Shown: positions 7,995 through 15,116 of the stretch, piece after piece
How the letters are laid out: every line of letters starts with the position of its first letter
Position numbering within the stretch: position 1 is the first letter of the stretch
Assembly (NCBI GenBank): GCA_035632215.1
Contig: DASQHF010000013.1
Location: forward strand, 1-20,073
Direction: 5' to 3'
Length of the DNA: 20,073 nucleotides
Source of the DNA: CAIYRG01 sp035632215
GTDB lineage: Bacteria > Pseudomonadota > Alphaproteobacteria > Micropepsales > Micropepsaceae
Notes under the pieces: generated by a model
Database searches by the model: none
Told to the model about the DNA's origin: nothing
The model's input: only the letters and a program-made list of their open reading frames with translations
Made by a program: the position numbers and the translations under genes

Positions 7995-8774
7995 CTAATC
8001 GAACACCGAAGCGAGCGCTTCGGGGCCGATGCCTTCCTTCATCACCCGCAACTCGTAATAGATCGACGCGATCAGCGAAGCGCTGATGACGGCGTTGATC
8101 ATGGAAGCGATGGTGGAGGCAACCGCACGCGCGACACTGGCGCCTGCGGCAGCAGCTTGCGGCGTAAGCATCAAGGGACCAGTGGGAAGGATGGCAACAA
8201 CCGAGATCAACCCGCTCAACGCACCGACCAGGGCGAGTGTCCACAAAATCGCCCATTTGTGGCCGCTGGTGAGCTGTCGGCTGCGTCTGAGCGCGTCGAA
8301 CACGCCCGTGCGCTCGGTGACGTAAACGGGCACAGCCACCGACCACATCAGAACGGCGATAATGCCCGGAATGATCAAAAGCACGAAGCCGACCATCATG
8401 CCGAGGACCATGACCAGCGTGAGGCCGAGGAGGGCGAGGAAGGATTCAAGCCCCGTGCTCAAGCAGTCGAAGAACGAGGCGCGCTTGCCATTGAGCGTCA
8501 CCACCGCGCCGTGAACGACGGAGGCCTGGAGGATGAAGTGGCTGAAGATATAGGCGAGCCAGATAACGCCCGCGTAGCCCAGCATGTTCCAGTCGACCCT
8601 GCCGTCGTGGACGAATGCATTCTTGCCCATGCGGGCAAGCAACACCAATGGGACGCCCGGAATCACGGACAGCATCGCGAAGCTGAGAAGGTTATTTCCG
8701 ATGATCTGGAGCGTGCGCGAGACGACGCGACCAATCTCGAAGCGAGGCATGACGTCTTCGGTAATGACAGCCAT
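7995..8774 (-). CDS. multi-pass membrane protein, paralogue B (YciC/GDPD-membrane-domain-like)
   Basis: Encodes 259 residues from ATG 8774, with GAGGAG about 9 nt upstream. In-frame codons further upstream to 8861 lack a ribosome site. The layout is the same as paralogue A: MAVITEDVMPRFEIGRVVSR at the start, about six transmembrane segments, IIPGIIAVLMWSVAVPVYV near the middle, RRSRQLTSGHKWAILW, and the C-terminus YYELRVMKEGIGPEALASVF. The last 25 codons are very similar to those of paralogue A even at the DNA level, including the TAG stop, which points to a local tandem duplication. B is transcribed first and A follows after 111 nt, so they may share a transcript. The function is not known; membrane lipid or envelope roles have been suggested for related folds, but nothing here proves that. 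Confidence 0.87.
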   Translation of the reverse strand: MAVITEDVMPRFEIGRVVSRTLQIIGNNLLSFAMLSVIPGVPLVLLARMGKNAFVHDGRVDWNMLGYAGVIWLAYIFSHFILQASVVHGAVVTLNGKRASFFDCLSTGLESFLALLGLTLVMVLGMMVGFVLLIIPGIIAVLMWSVAVPVYVTERTGVFDALRRSRQLTSGHKWAILWTLALVGALSGLISVVAILPTGPLMLTPQAAAAGASVARAVASTIASMINAVISASLIASIYYELRVMKEGIGPEALASVFD

Positions 8775-8941
8775 GAGCGTGTGCTCCTCGAAGCTCTCCC
8801 CGCCATTGAACGCTTTCACCAGTTGACCAAGCGCTAAGGAATTCGTTCGTGTTCGATTCACGGCAGCTCGAAGAAGACGCTGCGAACTTGGCTAAAAGCG
8901 ATTAAGCGAAAGGACGTCGCGGATCGTTCACAGCCGCTTCT

Positions 8942-8955
8942 CTCCGCATGCGGAG
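8942..8955. promoter_or_regulatory. 14-bp perfect palindrome, possible operator
   Basis: CTCCGCATGCGGAG is fully self-complementary. It abuts the predicted -35 element of the downstream promoter, where a regulator would be well placed to act. No matching second copy was noticed in the window. The regulator, if any, is unknown. Confidence 0.35.
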
Positions 8956-8980
8956 GGAACTTTCGCCGCGCTCGTTCGTT
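8956..8980 (+). promoter_or_regulatory. EcfG-type (general stress response) promoter candidate
   Basis: GGAAC (8956-8960) and CGTT (8977-8980) are separated by 16 nt. This matches the GGAAC-N16-17-CGTT consensus known for alphaproteobacterial EcfG/SigT/RpoE2 sigma factors. It lies in the correct orientation upstream of the RcnB-like envelope gene and would give a leader of about 115 nt. A chance match is possible in a window this size, but its position in an intergenic region before an envelope protein favours a real site. Confidence 0.55.
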
Positions 8981-9101
8981 TTTGTGCGCGAATTTTTCTC
9001 AACTTCACGCAATCGGAGAAACGAGTCCGCCAAATTCGCGTCTTAGTCTTGCCTTGTTTGCGGGCTCCAATTCTTCCGATTCCTTTAAGGGGATGAACGT
9101 C

Positions 9102-9950
9102 ATGAAACGCTTAGCGGTTGCTTTTGCAGCGTTATTTGTCCTCGCGGGACCGGCGGCGCTAGCCGCGGGCCGAGGCCATGATAGGGACGATGGGCCGCCC
9201 GGATTGGCGGACAAGCCCTACGGGTTGCCCCCCGGCCAGGCGAAAAAGCTGTGGCGCAGAGGAGAACATATCCCCGCCGCTTATATCGGCCCGAGATATT
9301 ACGTCGCGGAACCGCGCGTCTATCATCTGGCGCCTCCGCCCCGCGGTCATCGCTGGGTCCTTGTCGAGGGCGACGCGTATCTCGTCGAGATCTCAACGGG
9401 CTTGATCGCCGACAGCGTCTTCGGCGTTGTCGCCGTCAATTACGGCCCGCCGCCTCCGCCGCCGGTTGTCGTCGTTTCGCCGGAGGAACGCTGGCACCGA
9501 CGCTACGCGCAAGCCTACAGGTTCGAAGATGATCGCGACTGCCATCAGACCGTGAACCCCGCCGGCGTCATCGGCGGCGCGGTGATCGGCGGGATCTTGG
9601 GCAACGCCGTCGGCCATGGTGGCTCGCGCGCAGGAACCACGATCGCCGGTGCGGTCGTCGGCGGCGCGGTCGGCGCGGCGCTGACGAGCCACTTGAGCTG
9701 CGAGGATCGCGGCTATGCCTACAGGACCTATCGCCAGGGCTTCGATGCCGGACGCGCGAATGCGAGCTACGAATGGCGTAATCCGAACGATGGCACGCGT
9801 GGCGAGCTCCAGGTCCGCGACTACTACAACGACCCGGATGGGTTCCGCTGCGCCAACTACACGCAGACGATCTACGTCAATGGGCGCCCCGAAGCCGCAA
9901 CCGGCCGCGCCTGTAAGCGGCCCGACGGCACCTGGGCCATCGTGAGCTGA
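9102..9950 (+). CDS. secreted RcnB-like protein with glycine-zipper (17-kDa antigen-like) domain
   Basis: Encodes 282 residues. The ATG at 9102 has AAGGGG about 9 nt upstream; the ATG at 9093 is too close to that site. A signal peptide (1-22, ending ALAA) is followed by a His/Asp-rich spacer and an RcnB-like region (about 30-107) with GLPPGQAKKLWRRGE and later HRWVLVEGDAYLVEISTGLI. A short polyproline/valine linker (about 113-125) follows, then a glycine zipper (about 155-197: GVIGGAVIGGILGNAVGHGG and GAVVGGAVGAAL). The cysteine-containing C-terminal domain resembles the 17-kDa surface antigen tail. RcnB proteins are periplasmic factors first described in nickel/cobalt homeostasis, while glycine zippers insert into or associate with membranes. 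It is probably a periplasmic or outer-membrane-associated envelope stress protein; metal binding is unproven. It is a single-gene unit with its own promoter and terminator. Confidence 0.87.
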   Translation: MKRLAVAFAALFVLAGPAALAAGRGHDRDDGPPGLADKPYGLPPGQAKKLWRRGEHIPAAYIGPRYYVAEPRVYHLAPPPRGHRWVLVEGDAYLVEISTGLIADSVFGVVAVNYGPPPPPPVVVVSPEERWHRRYAQAYRFEDDRDCHQTVNPAGVIGGAVIGGILGNAVGHGGSRAGTTIAGAVVGGAVGAALTSHLSCEDRGYAYRTYRQGFDAGRANASYEWRNPNDGTRGELQVRDYYNDPDGFRCANYTQTIYVNGRPEAATGRACKRPDGTWAIVS

Positions 9951-9976
9951 TCCTTATAAGCGGAGTGCGGTGTACC

Positions 9977-10017
9977 GAACCGCCCGTGTCGCTACGCGAT
10001 GCGGGCGGTTCATTTTT
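9977..10017 (+). terminator. intrinsic terminator after the RcnB-like gene
   Basis: A 10-bp perfect stem, GAACCGCCCG (9977-9986) with CGGGCGGTTC (10002-10011), is followed by ATTTTT. It ends the plus-strand transcript 27 nt after the RcnB-like stop. Its tail overlaps the last codon and stop of the convergent transporter gene. No T-run follows in the opposite direction, so it mainly serves the plus strand. Confidence 0.9.
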
Positions 10018-11314
10018 ATCCGACCGGCACGAGAGACGCAGCATCATCCAGCGCGACCTTACTTTTCGCGGTGAAGAGGCCGTAATAGCCGATCCAGATA
10101 TAACAGAGTGCCGGAACGAAGAGCGCCAGCTTTAGTCCGACATGATCGGCGACCGCGCCGGTGATGAGCGGCACGATGGCGCCGCCGACGATCGCGAGAC
10201 AAATGATGCCCGACGCCTGTGGCGTCCGATCGCCCATGCCCGCGACCGCGAGCGCGAAGGTCGTGGGGAACATGATCGAATTGAAGAACCCGACCGCCAA
10301 AAGCGTCACGCCCGCCATCATGCCGACAGAGAGGCTCGATGTCGTCGTCATGGCGAAAGCACCGCAAGCGCAGAGCGCGAGAACGAGCGACGGATTGGCT
10401 TTGCGCATCAGCCCGGCGCCGATGAAGCGGCCGACCATGGCGAGGCCCCAATAGACCGAGACCAGCGTCCCCGCCGTTTGCGGGGCGGCGGAGAGCGTGC
10501 TGCCCAACATGAGGTAGTTCGCCATGCTCGAGCCGATCGTGACCTCAGCGCCGACATAGAGGAAGATCGACACGACGCCGAACATGAGACGGCGATTGCT
10601 CAAGAGCGTCGCGTCGCCTTTCGTTGTTACCGCGGGCGCGACGTCTTTGACCCAACGCCGTGCGCTCCAGCAGACGACGGCCATGACGATGAGCGCGCCG
10701 GCGATGATTAGGAACGGCAGCTGGAAGACCTGCGCCTGCTCGCGTCGTGCGATGGCGAGGGCTTCCGCTGATAGCGTGCTCGCGTCGGGAACGGCCAAAC
10801 CGTTGGCGAGGATGAACGACGCGCCAAAGATCGGCCCAACGGTGGTGGCGAGCGAATTGAACGCCTGGGCGAGCGTCAAGCGGCTCGGCGCGCGCTTGGG
10901 ATCGCCCGCGCCTGTCGCGAGAGGATTGGCGGCGACCTGCACGATGGTGACGCCCGAGGCGAGTATGAAGAGCGCGCCCAGGAACCCCGGATAGACGCCG
11001 GCATCCGCTGCGGGCGTGAACAGCAAGCAGCCGAGGGCCATCAAGAGCAGACCTACCGCGACGCCTTTCAAGTATCCGATGCGGCCATGCAACCAGGCGG
11101 CAGGAAGCGAAATCAGGAAATAGGCGCCAAAGAAACAGAACTGGGTGAGCATCACCTCGGCATAGGAGAGCGCGAAGGTGGCTTTGAGCTTCGGGATGAT
11201 CGTGTCGACCAGGACTGTGCAGAACCCGAAGGCGAAGAACAGCGCCATGACCAGCCCGATGACGCGGGCGGAGCCGCCTTTGGCGCGAGCGTTTCCTTGG
11301 GACGTGTCGTTCAT
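10016..11314 (-). CDS. FucP-type sugar MFS transporter (FHS family)
   Basis: Encodes 432 residues with about 12 transmembrane segments. The family signature is ANPLATGAGDP (129-139) followed by RLTLAQAFNSLATTVGP (145-161), as in L-fucose and glucose/galactose permeases. The N-terminal half also carries FFAFGFCTVLVDTIIPKLK, the first helix typical of this group. I chose the ATG at 11314 because residues upstream to 11377 are not hydrophobic and lack family resemblance; the ribosome site (GGTGG) is weak. These carriers are proton symporters of the inner membrane, and the actual sugar cannot be read from sequence. No sugar kinase or isomerase gene lies nearby. It is divergent from the beta-propeller gene, with 164 nt between starts for both promoters. 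Confidence 0.92.
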   Translation of the reverse strand: MNDTSQGNARAKGGSARVIGLVMALFFAFGFCTVLVDTIIPKLKATFALSYAEVMLTQFCFFGAYFLISLPAAWLHGRIGYLKGVAVGLLLMALGCLLFTPAADAGVYPGFLGALFILASGVTIVQVAANPLATGAGDPKRAPSRLTLAQAFNSLATTVGPIFGASFILANGLAVPDASTLSAEALAIARREQAQVFQLPFLIIAGALIVMAVVCWSARRWVKDVAPAVTTKGDATLLSNRRLMFGVVSIFLYVGAEVTIGSSMANYLMLGSTLSAAPQTAGTLVSVYWGLAMVGRFIGAGLMRKANPSLVLALCACGAFAMTTTSSLSVGMMAGVTLLAVGFFNSIMFPTTFALAVAGMGDRTPQASGIICLAIVGGAIVPLITGAVADHVGLKLALFVPALCYIWIGYYGLFTAKSKVALDDAASLVPVG

Positions 11315-11478
11315 TGGGCCACCGAGCTTGCATGCACTCCTACGCGGCGGCGCCCCAACATGGCAACGCCAAAGCACGGCGCACTCCCCTCTCCCCGTCG
11401 AACGGCGGCAGATGTAAGCTCCGTGCCCCGGGGCCCGGGCGAGAACAGGGCCTAAAATTCCTAGGGAGGAGCGCTGCG

Positions 11479-12573
11479 ATGACCTCGACTCTTAAATGCT
11501 CAGTGGCTGTGATGGCGATGTGGATGGTGGCGCTTGCAGCGCAAGCGGCCGAGCCGCCGGGCACGCCGCAGAACCGAAGCACCCCGCCCGTCAATTCCGG
11601 CGCCAATCCCTATCACGTGATCAAAGATTGGGCGCAGCTCACCATCGAGAAGCGGGCCTGGGGCGGATCGAACGGCGTCGCCATCGACAAGGACGGCAAG
11701 ACCGTGTGGGCGACCGACCGCTGCTCGCCCGGCACCGCGCCCGGCTGTCTCGGGACGAACGCGAACCCGGTCCATCATTTCGACGAGACGGGCAAGGAGA
11801 TCAAAGCGTTCGGCGGCGGCATGTTCGTCTGGCCACACGGCATCCATGTGGACAAGGACGGCAACATCTGGGTGACGGACGCGCGCATGCCAACGCCCGA
11901 CGAAATCAAGAAATATCCCGACGCCGCGAAGAAGGGCGGCACGGTGGTGAAGTTCAGCCCGGATGGGAAAGTGCTGCTGACGCTCGGCACGCCCGGCCTC
12001 AAGGGCAATCCGCCCAACGGCCTCACCGAGCCGACGGTCATCCTCACCGATCCCGCGAACGGCGATGTCTATGTCGCCGAGAGCCACACCAATGTCGAAG
12101 ATCCCAATCTCGTCGGCCGCATCTCGGTGTTCGACAAGAACGGGAAATTCCTGCGCGTCATCGGCAAGACCGGAATGGGTCCAGGCGAGTTCCGCACGCC
12201 GCATGGGCTTGGCTGGGATTCGCAGAACCGGCTCGTCGTCGCCGACCGCCACAACCATCGCGTCCAGGTGCTCACCAAGGACGGCAAATTCGTCACGGAA
12301 TTCCCAGAATTCGGCCGCGGCAGCGGGCTCGCGATCGACAAGAACGACATGATCTATGTCACCGACTCTGAATCCACGGCGCGCGTGCATCCGGGCTGGA
12401 TGCGGGGCATCCGCATCGCGAGCGCGAAGGACGGCCATGTGATCGGATTCATCCCGCCGCATGCGGAGGGGGCCGACGGCGCGATGGGCGAAGGCATCGC
12501 GGTCGACGCGGCAGGCAACATCTACACCGCAGAAGCGAATTTGCGGGGCGTGGCGAGATACTCGAAGAACTGA
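11479..12573 (+). CDS. secreted NHL-repeat six-bladed beta-propeller (amidating-lyase-like)
   Basis: Encodes 364 residues. ATG 11479 has GGGAGGA 8 nt upstream. A signal peptide (about 1-24, ending QAAE) precedes a beta-propeller with several NHL-type blades: WPHGIHVDKDGNIWVTDARM, a blade around GLTEPTVILTDPANGDVYVA, and the classic GPGEFRTPHGLGWDSQNRLV followed by VADRHNHRVQVLTKDGKFV. The closest named group is the peptidyl-alpha-hydroxyglycine alpha-amidating-lyase-like propellers, widespread in bacteria without a known peptide substrate. The paired cysteines in DRCSPGTAPGCLG could form a disulfide, consistent with export. The VOC gene begins 12 nt after its stop, so the two form an operon. 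The role could be hydrolytic, lyase or simply binding. Confidence 0.87.
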   Translation: MTSTLKCSVAVMAMWMVALAAQAAEPPGTPQNRSTPPVNSGANPYHVIKDWAQLTIEKRAWGGSNGVAIDKDGKTVWATDRCSPGTAPGCLGTNANPVHHFDETGKEIKAFGGGMFVWPHGIHVDKDGNIWVTDARMPTPDEIKKYPDAAKKGGTVVKFSPDGKVLLTLGTPGLKGNPPNGLTEPTVILTDPANGDVYVAESHTNVEDPNLVGRISVFDKNGKFLRVIGKTGMGPGEFRTPHGLGWDSQNRLVVADRHNHRVQVLTKDGKFVTEFPEFGRGSGLAIDKNDMIYVTDSESTARVHPGWMRGIRIASAKDGHVIGFIPPHAEGADGAMGEGIAVDAAGNIYTAEANLRGVARYSKN

Positions 12574-12585
12574 ATGGAGGCGCAC

Positions 12586-13062
12586 ATGGAAACGATCATC
12601 TCGAATCTCGTCACGCGCTTCGAGAAGGGGAATTTGAGCCGCCGGGAGCTCGTGCAAGGTCTCGCGCTCCTGGCCGCAAGCGGATCGGCTGCGCCGGCAG
12701 CGGCAGCGGCGGCTCAGCCCGAGTTCGACTTCAAAGCCGCGACCATCGATCATATCAGCATCCACGTTGCCGACCTTCAGCGCTCGATCGCCTTCTATCA
12801 GAAGATGTTCGGCTTCACCGTGGTGAGCCGCGACGATCCGGGCGGCATCGTTCGGTTGGGCAACAACAAGGTGCTGGTCTCGATCAACACCGGAAAGCCC
12901 ACGGGCGTCTTGGATCACTTCTCGCTCGGCATCCCGCGCATGAACGCCGATACGATGAGGCGCTATTTGATGGATCGGGGCGCGACGCCCTTACAAGGCG
13001 ATTATGCCGGGCTCCACATCAAGGACCCCGACGGAGTCAACGTCCAGATTTCGCAGAGCTGA
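12586..13062 (+). CDS. VOC (glyoxalase/bleomycin-resistance/dioxygenase fold) protein with twin-arginine-like leader
   Basis: Encodes 158 residues. GGAGG at 12576-12580 points to the ATG at 12586 rather than the ATG at 12574, which follows directly on the preceding stop. The first 45 residues are unusual for this family: NLSRRELVQGLALLAASG then an Ala-rich stretch, resembling a Tat signal with Arg at 19-20. A single VOC module follows (about 54-158), with DHISIHVADLQRSIAFYQKM, DHFSLGI and a final KDPDGVNVQIS. Usual metal ligands would be H56, H111 and a Glu near the end; that last position is Q154. It may be a periplasmic dioxygenase or lyase-like enzyme, or a binding protein that has lost normal metal coordination. 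It is co-transcribed with the propeller gene. Confidence 0.87.
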   Translation: METIISNLVTRFEKGNLSRRELVQGLALLAASGSAAPAAAAAAQPEFDFKAATIDHISIHVADLQRSIAFYQKMFGFTVVSRDDPGGIVRLGNNKVLVSINTGKPTGVLDHFSLGIPRMNADTMRRYLMDRGATPLQGDYAGLHIKDPDGVNVQISQS

Positions 13063-13091
13063 GGGGGCAATCCCAGCCCTCTCTCCCTAGC

Positions 13092-13158
13092 CCTCTCCCC
13101 CTACGGGGGCGAGGGGATTCTGGTTTTGATTTCCCCTCGCCCCCGTAAGGGGGAGAGG
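13092..13158. repeat. imperfect 26/27-bp inverted repeat in a convergent intergenic region
   Basis: The arms at 13092-13117 and 13132-13158 are reverse complements apart from one missing T in the left arm. Each arm is itself a C-run/G-run mini-palindrome (CCCCC-TACG-GGGG type). The 14-nt spacer is AT-rich. It sits between the convergent VOC and hydrolase genes, where it can fold into a long hairpin and act as a two-way transcription barrier. The surrounding CCCTCTCC-type sequence looks like the dispersed REP-like elements common in alphaproteobacterial intergenic DNA. Confidence 0.8.
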
Positions 13159-13220
13159 TCGCGAGGGATGGAGCAGAGCGACATCCCGAGCGGGAGAGGG
13201 GGAGCGGTGAACCAGCGCAT

Positions 13221-14102
13221 TCAGCGGTTGCCGAGAATTTTCCCACTCATCGCGCGCGGATCGCGCGTGGGCCATGCGCCCATATCGACGCTCTGGATGA
13301 AGTCCACGACGAGCGAATTGAACTCGTCCGGCTCCTCGAGGTTGATTGTGTGGCCCGTATTCGGAATGACGGCAAGACCGGCCGCCGGAATGTTGCGCTT
13401 CATAAGAAGCGCGGGTTCCAAACACGGCCAATCCTCGTCGCCGACGAGAATCAAGGTCGGCACTTTCAAGGCTTTCATCTTGTCGACAAGCTCGTAAAGC
13501 GAGGGCCGGCGCTTCTGCACGCCACGCATGGTCAAGGCCGAACCTTCGCTCGAATGCTCGGCCAGTTGTTTCGCGAATTCCTTCCAGGCGTCCCGGTTCT
13601 TGTTCTGGAATTGCACCCGCGTGGGCCCGAGCGCGTAAGCTTCGGCCGCCTTCGCCATGCCATCCTTTTCGAAGGTCTTCGCCGCAGCTTCGGTTTCGGC
13701 CGCGAATTGCGTGCGCGCGTCGGGCGCAGCACCATAACCGCAGCCCGCGACGACGAGCGATCGGGCTCTCTTTGGATAAGCGAAGCCGAAATGCAGCGTC
13801 GCGAACCCGCCCATGGAAAGCCCGACGATGTGAGCTTTATCGACTTTCAGCGCATCGAGCATCGCGAGGATATCGTCGCACGCGCGCTCCTGGCTGTAGC
13901 GCCCCAAGTCCTTGGGTACGTCGGATGGCGGGTATCCCCGCGCATTGAAGACAATGCAGCGATAGCGCTTGCTGAAGGCGCGGACCTGCGCCGCATAGGA
14001 GCGGCAATCGCCGGCGAATTCGTGGACGAAAACGACAGGCGTGCCGGTGCCCGTGTCCTCGTAATAGAGCCTGATCCCGTCGTCTGTGGTCGTATACGGC
14101 AT
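13221..14102 (-). CDS. alpha/beta-hydrolase fold enzyme
   Basis: Encodes 293 residues from ATG 14102, with no signal peptide, so it is probably cytoplasmic. The nucleophile elbow is GLSMGG with S96, the acid is in LVGDEDWP (D222 or D224), and the histidine is H251 in NTGHTINLEEP, giving a complete catalytic triad. The lid region lies at about 130-205. The loop normally reading HG at the oxyanion hole is HE here (VFVHEFAG, 25-31), a mild oddity. The overall form resembles 3-oxoadipate enol-lactonase, epoxide-hydrolase and carboxylesterase relatives, but the substrate cannot be assigned. It lies 15 nt after the secreted protein gene at 14118-14984, and the two form a minus-strand operon. Confidence 0.92.
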   Translation of the reverse strand: MPYTTTDDGIRLYYEDTGTGTPVVFVHEFAGDCRSYAAQVRAFSKRYRCIVFNARGYPPSDVPKDLGRYSQERACDDILAMLDALKVDKAHIVGLSMGGFATLHFGFAYPKRARSLVVAGCGYGAAPDARTQFAAETEAAAKTFEKDGMAKAAEAYALGPTRVQFQNKNRDAWKEFAKQLAEHSSEGSALTMRGVQKRRPSLYELVDKMKALKVPTLILVGDEDWPCLEPALLMKRNIPAAGLAVIPNTGHTINLEEPDEFNSLVVDFIQSVDMGAWPTRDPRAMSGKILGNR

Positions 14103-14117
14103 GATGGGACCCGCGGC

Positions 14118-14984
14118 TCAGAAATCCGGCTTGTCGGCGTGCGGGACCGGAAAGAGGTTCTCGCCGAAATGATCGTCGCTGTTTTCGGCACAGACCATCT
14201 CCAGGAGCTGGTTCGCCACCTTGTTCCAGCGGCGCGTCAGATAAAGCGGTTCGTTGAACGTGTCGGGATCTTCGACCTTCACGAGCACATTCAGCGCTTT
14301 GCCGTCGGGTGAGAGCTTGAAGCGCTCCACAACGTGGAGCTTCTCGCTATGCGGCGTGCGGAACCAGTCGAGATAGCTCATCTTCGCCTGCAAGCCGACC
14401 GTATCGATGACGAGCGTATCACCGTCTTCATAGTGGCCGATCGACTCGCCGAACCAGGAGGGCGTCACCTTCTTGGAGTGCTTGTCGGTGAGATAAATGC
14501 GGCGAACCTGGTGATCCGTTTCCCAGATCATCCAGACTTCCTTCGGCATCTGAATGAAATAAAAGGGCTCGGCGGGCGTCAACAATTGCTCCGGCACGCC
14601 GCCCGGATAGCAGGCGGACTGCGCGGAGAACGGAAGCCCGCGCTTTCCGCTCAACACCTCCTCGTTCGATTCCTCCATCTGCTTCGCTGCCCAGGGTTTC
14701 AACACCGGGTCCTTGGTGTTGCCGATATGAGGCGTCACTTGTCCGGGCCCGTCGCGATTGCCGTGAAGAGGATGGGCGGGATCGGAGCGGATCGGGCCAT
14801 GGCCCAGTCCCGGCGGCGGATCGAGCCAATCGACGCCCAAGACGAGCCAGGCAAATTCGCGCGAGGCGAGCGCGGGGATCTTTTCCTTCGGCGAACGCTC
14901 ATCTTGCGCGAGCGTCGATCCGGCAAGCGTGAGCATGCTTGCGCCGGCGGCAATGAGCAAGGCACAGTTTGGAAGTTTCAACAT
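14118..14984 (-). CDS. secreted protein of unknown function, paralogue 1
   Basis: Encodes 288 residues from ATG 14984. A signal peptide (1-26, cleavage likely at TLA-QD) is followed by about 260 residues that match no named domain I can recognise. Notable motifs are PSWFGESIGHYEDGDTLVID, TPHSEKLHVVERFKL, a VEDP block, and the end MVCAEN..., finishing KPDF. The same motif order occurs in the gene at 16854-17771, so they are paralogues. Similar W-x-G-x-S-x-G-x-x-x-GDTLV proteins occur, as far as I recall, in many uncharacterised secreted bacterial proteins. Two cysteines are present in the mature part. It is first in an operon with the alpha/beta hydrolase and divergent from the GST gene with 132 nt between. 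Confidence 0.8.
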   Translation of the reverse strand: MLKLPNCALLIAAGASMLTLAGSTLAQDERSPKEKIPALASREFAWLVLGVDWLDPPPGLGHGPIRSDPAHPLHGNRDGPGQVTPHIGNTKDPVLKPWAAKQMEESNEEVLSGKRGLPFSAQSACYPGGVPEQLLTPAEPFYFIQMPKEVWMIWETDHQVRRIYLTDKHSKKVTPSWFGESIGHYEDGDTLVIDTVGLQAKMSYLDWFRTPHSEKLHVVERFKLSPDGKALNVLVKVEDPDTFNEPLYLTRRWNKVANQLLEMVCAENSDDHFGENLFPVPHADKPDF

Positions 14985-15116
14985 CGCTTTCGCACGGTTT
15001 TGGCGTCGAGATTATGCCGCCGATTTGATTCCGTCACGGGCAATTCGCGGTTACAAAATCGCCTTGTGTCGATGCCGGATATCGCGTAGCTGCAATCGAT
15101 CCGAGGGAGGACTTGT

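Larger units (their letters stand above)
8775..9101. other. 327-bp intergenic control region between divergent genes
   Basis: There is no convincing gene here. A plus-strand frame open from 8982 is only the upstream extension of the next gene and lacks a ribosome site. The region holds the upstream sequence of the minus-strand membrane paralogues, a 14-bp palindrome (8942-8955), an EcfG-like promoter (8956-8980) and a 5' leader of roughly 115 nt before the RcnB-like gene. The region is less GC-rich than the genes, especially from 8975 to 9090. Confidence 0.7.

Noticed and set aside
7848..8837. Plus-strand open frame of 329 codons opposite membrane paralogue B
   Set aside because: It is highly charged and His/Asp/Glu-rich, typical of an antisense reading of hydrophobic codons. 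The minus-strand frame encodes a clear membrane family.
11500..12918. Long minus-strand open frame (472 codons) opposite the beta-propeller and VOC genes
   Set aside because: The product is rich in Asp, Arg, His, Val and Glu without any domain, the usual result of reading a GC-rich gene backwards. The plus-strand genes have signal peptides, ribosome sites and recognisable motifs.
13350..14312. Plus-strand open frame of 320 codons opposite the alpha/beta hydrolase
   Set aside because: It is antisense to a gene with a complete catalytic triad, shows no motif and spans two minus-strand genes.
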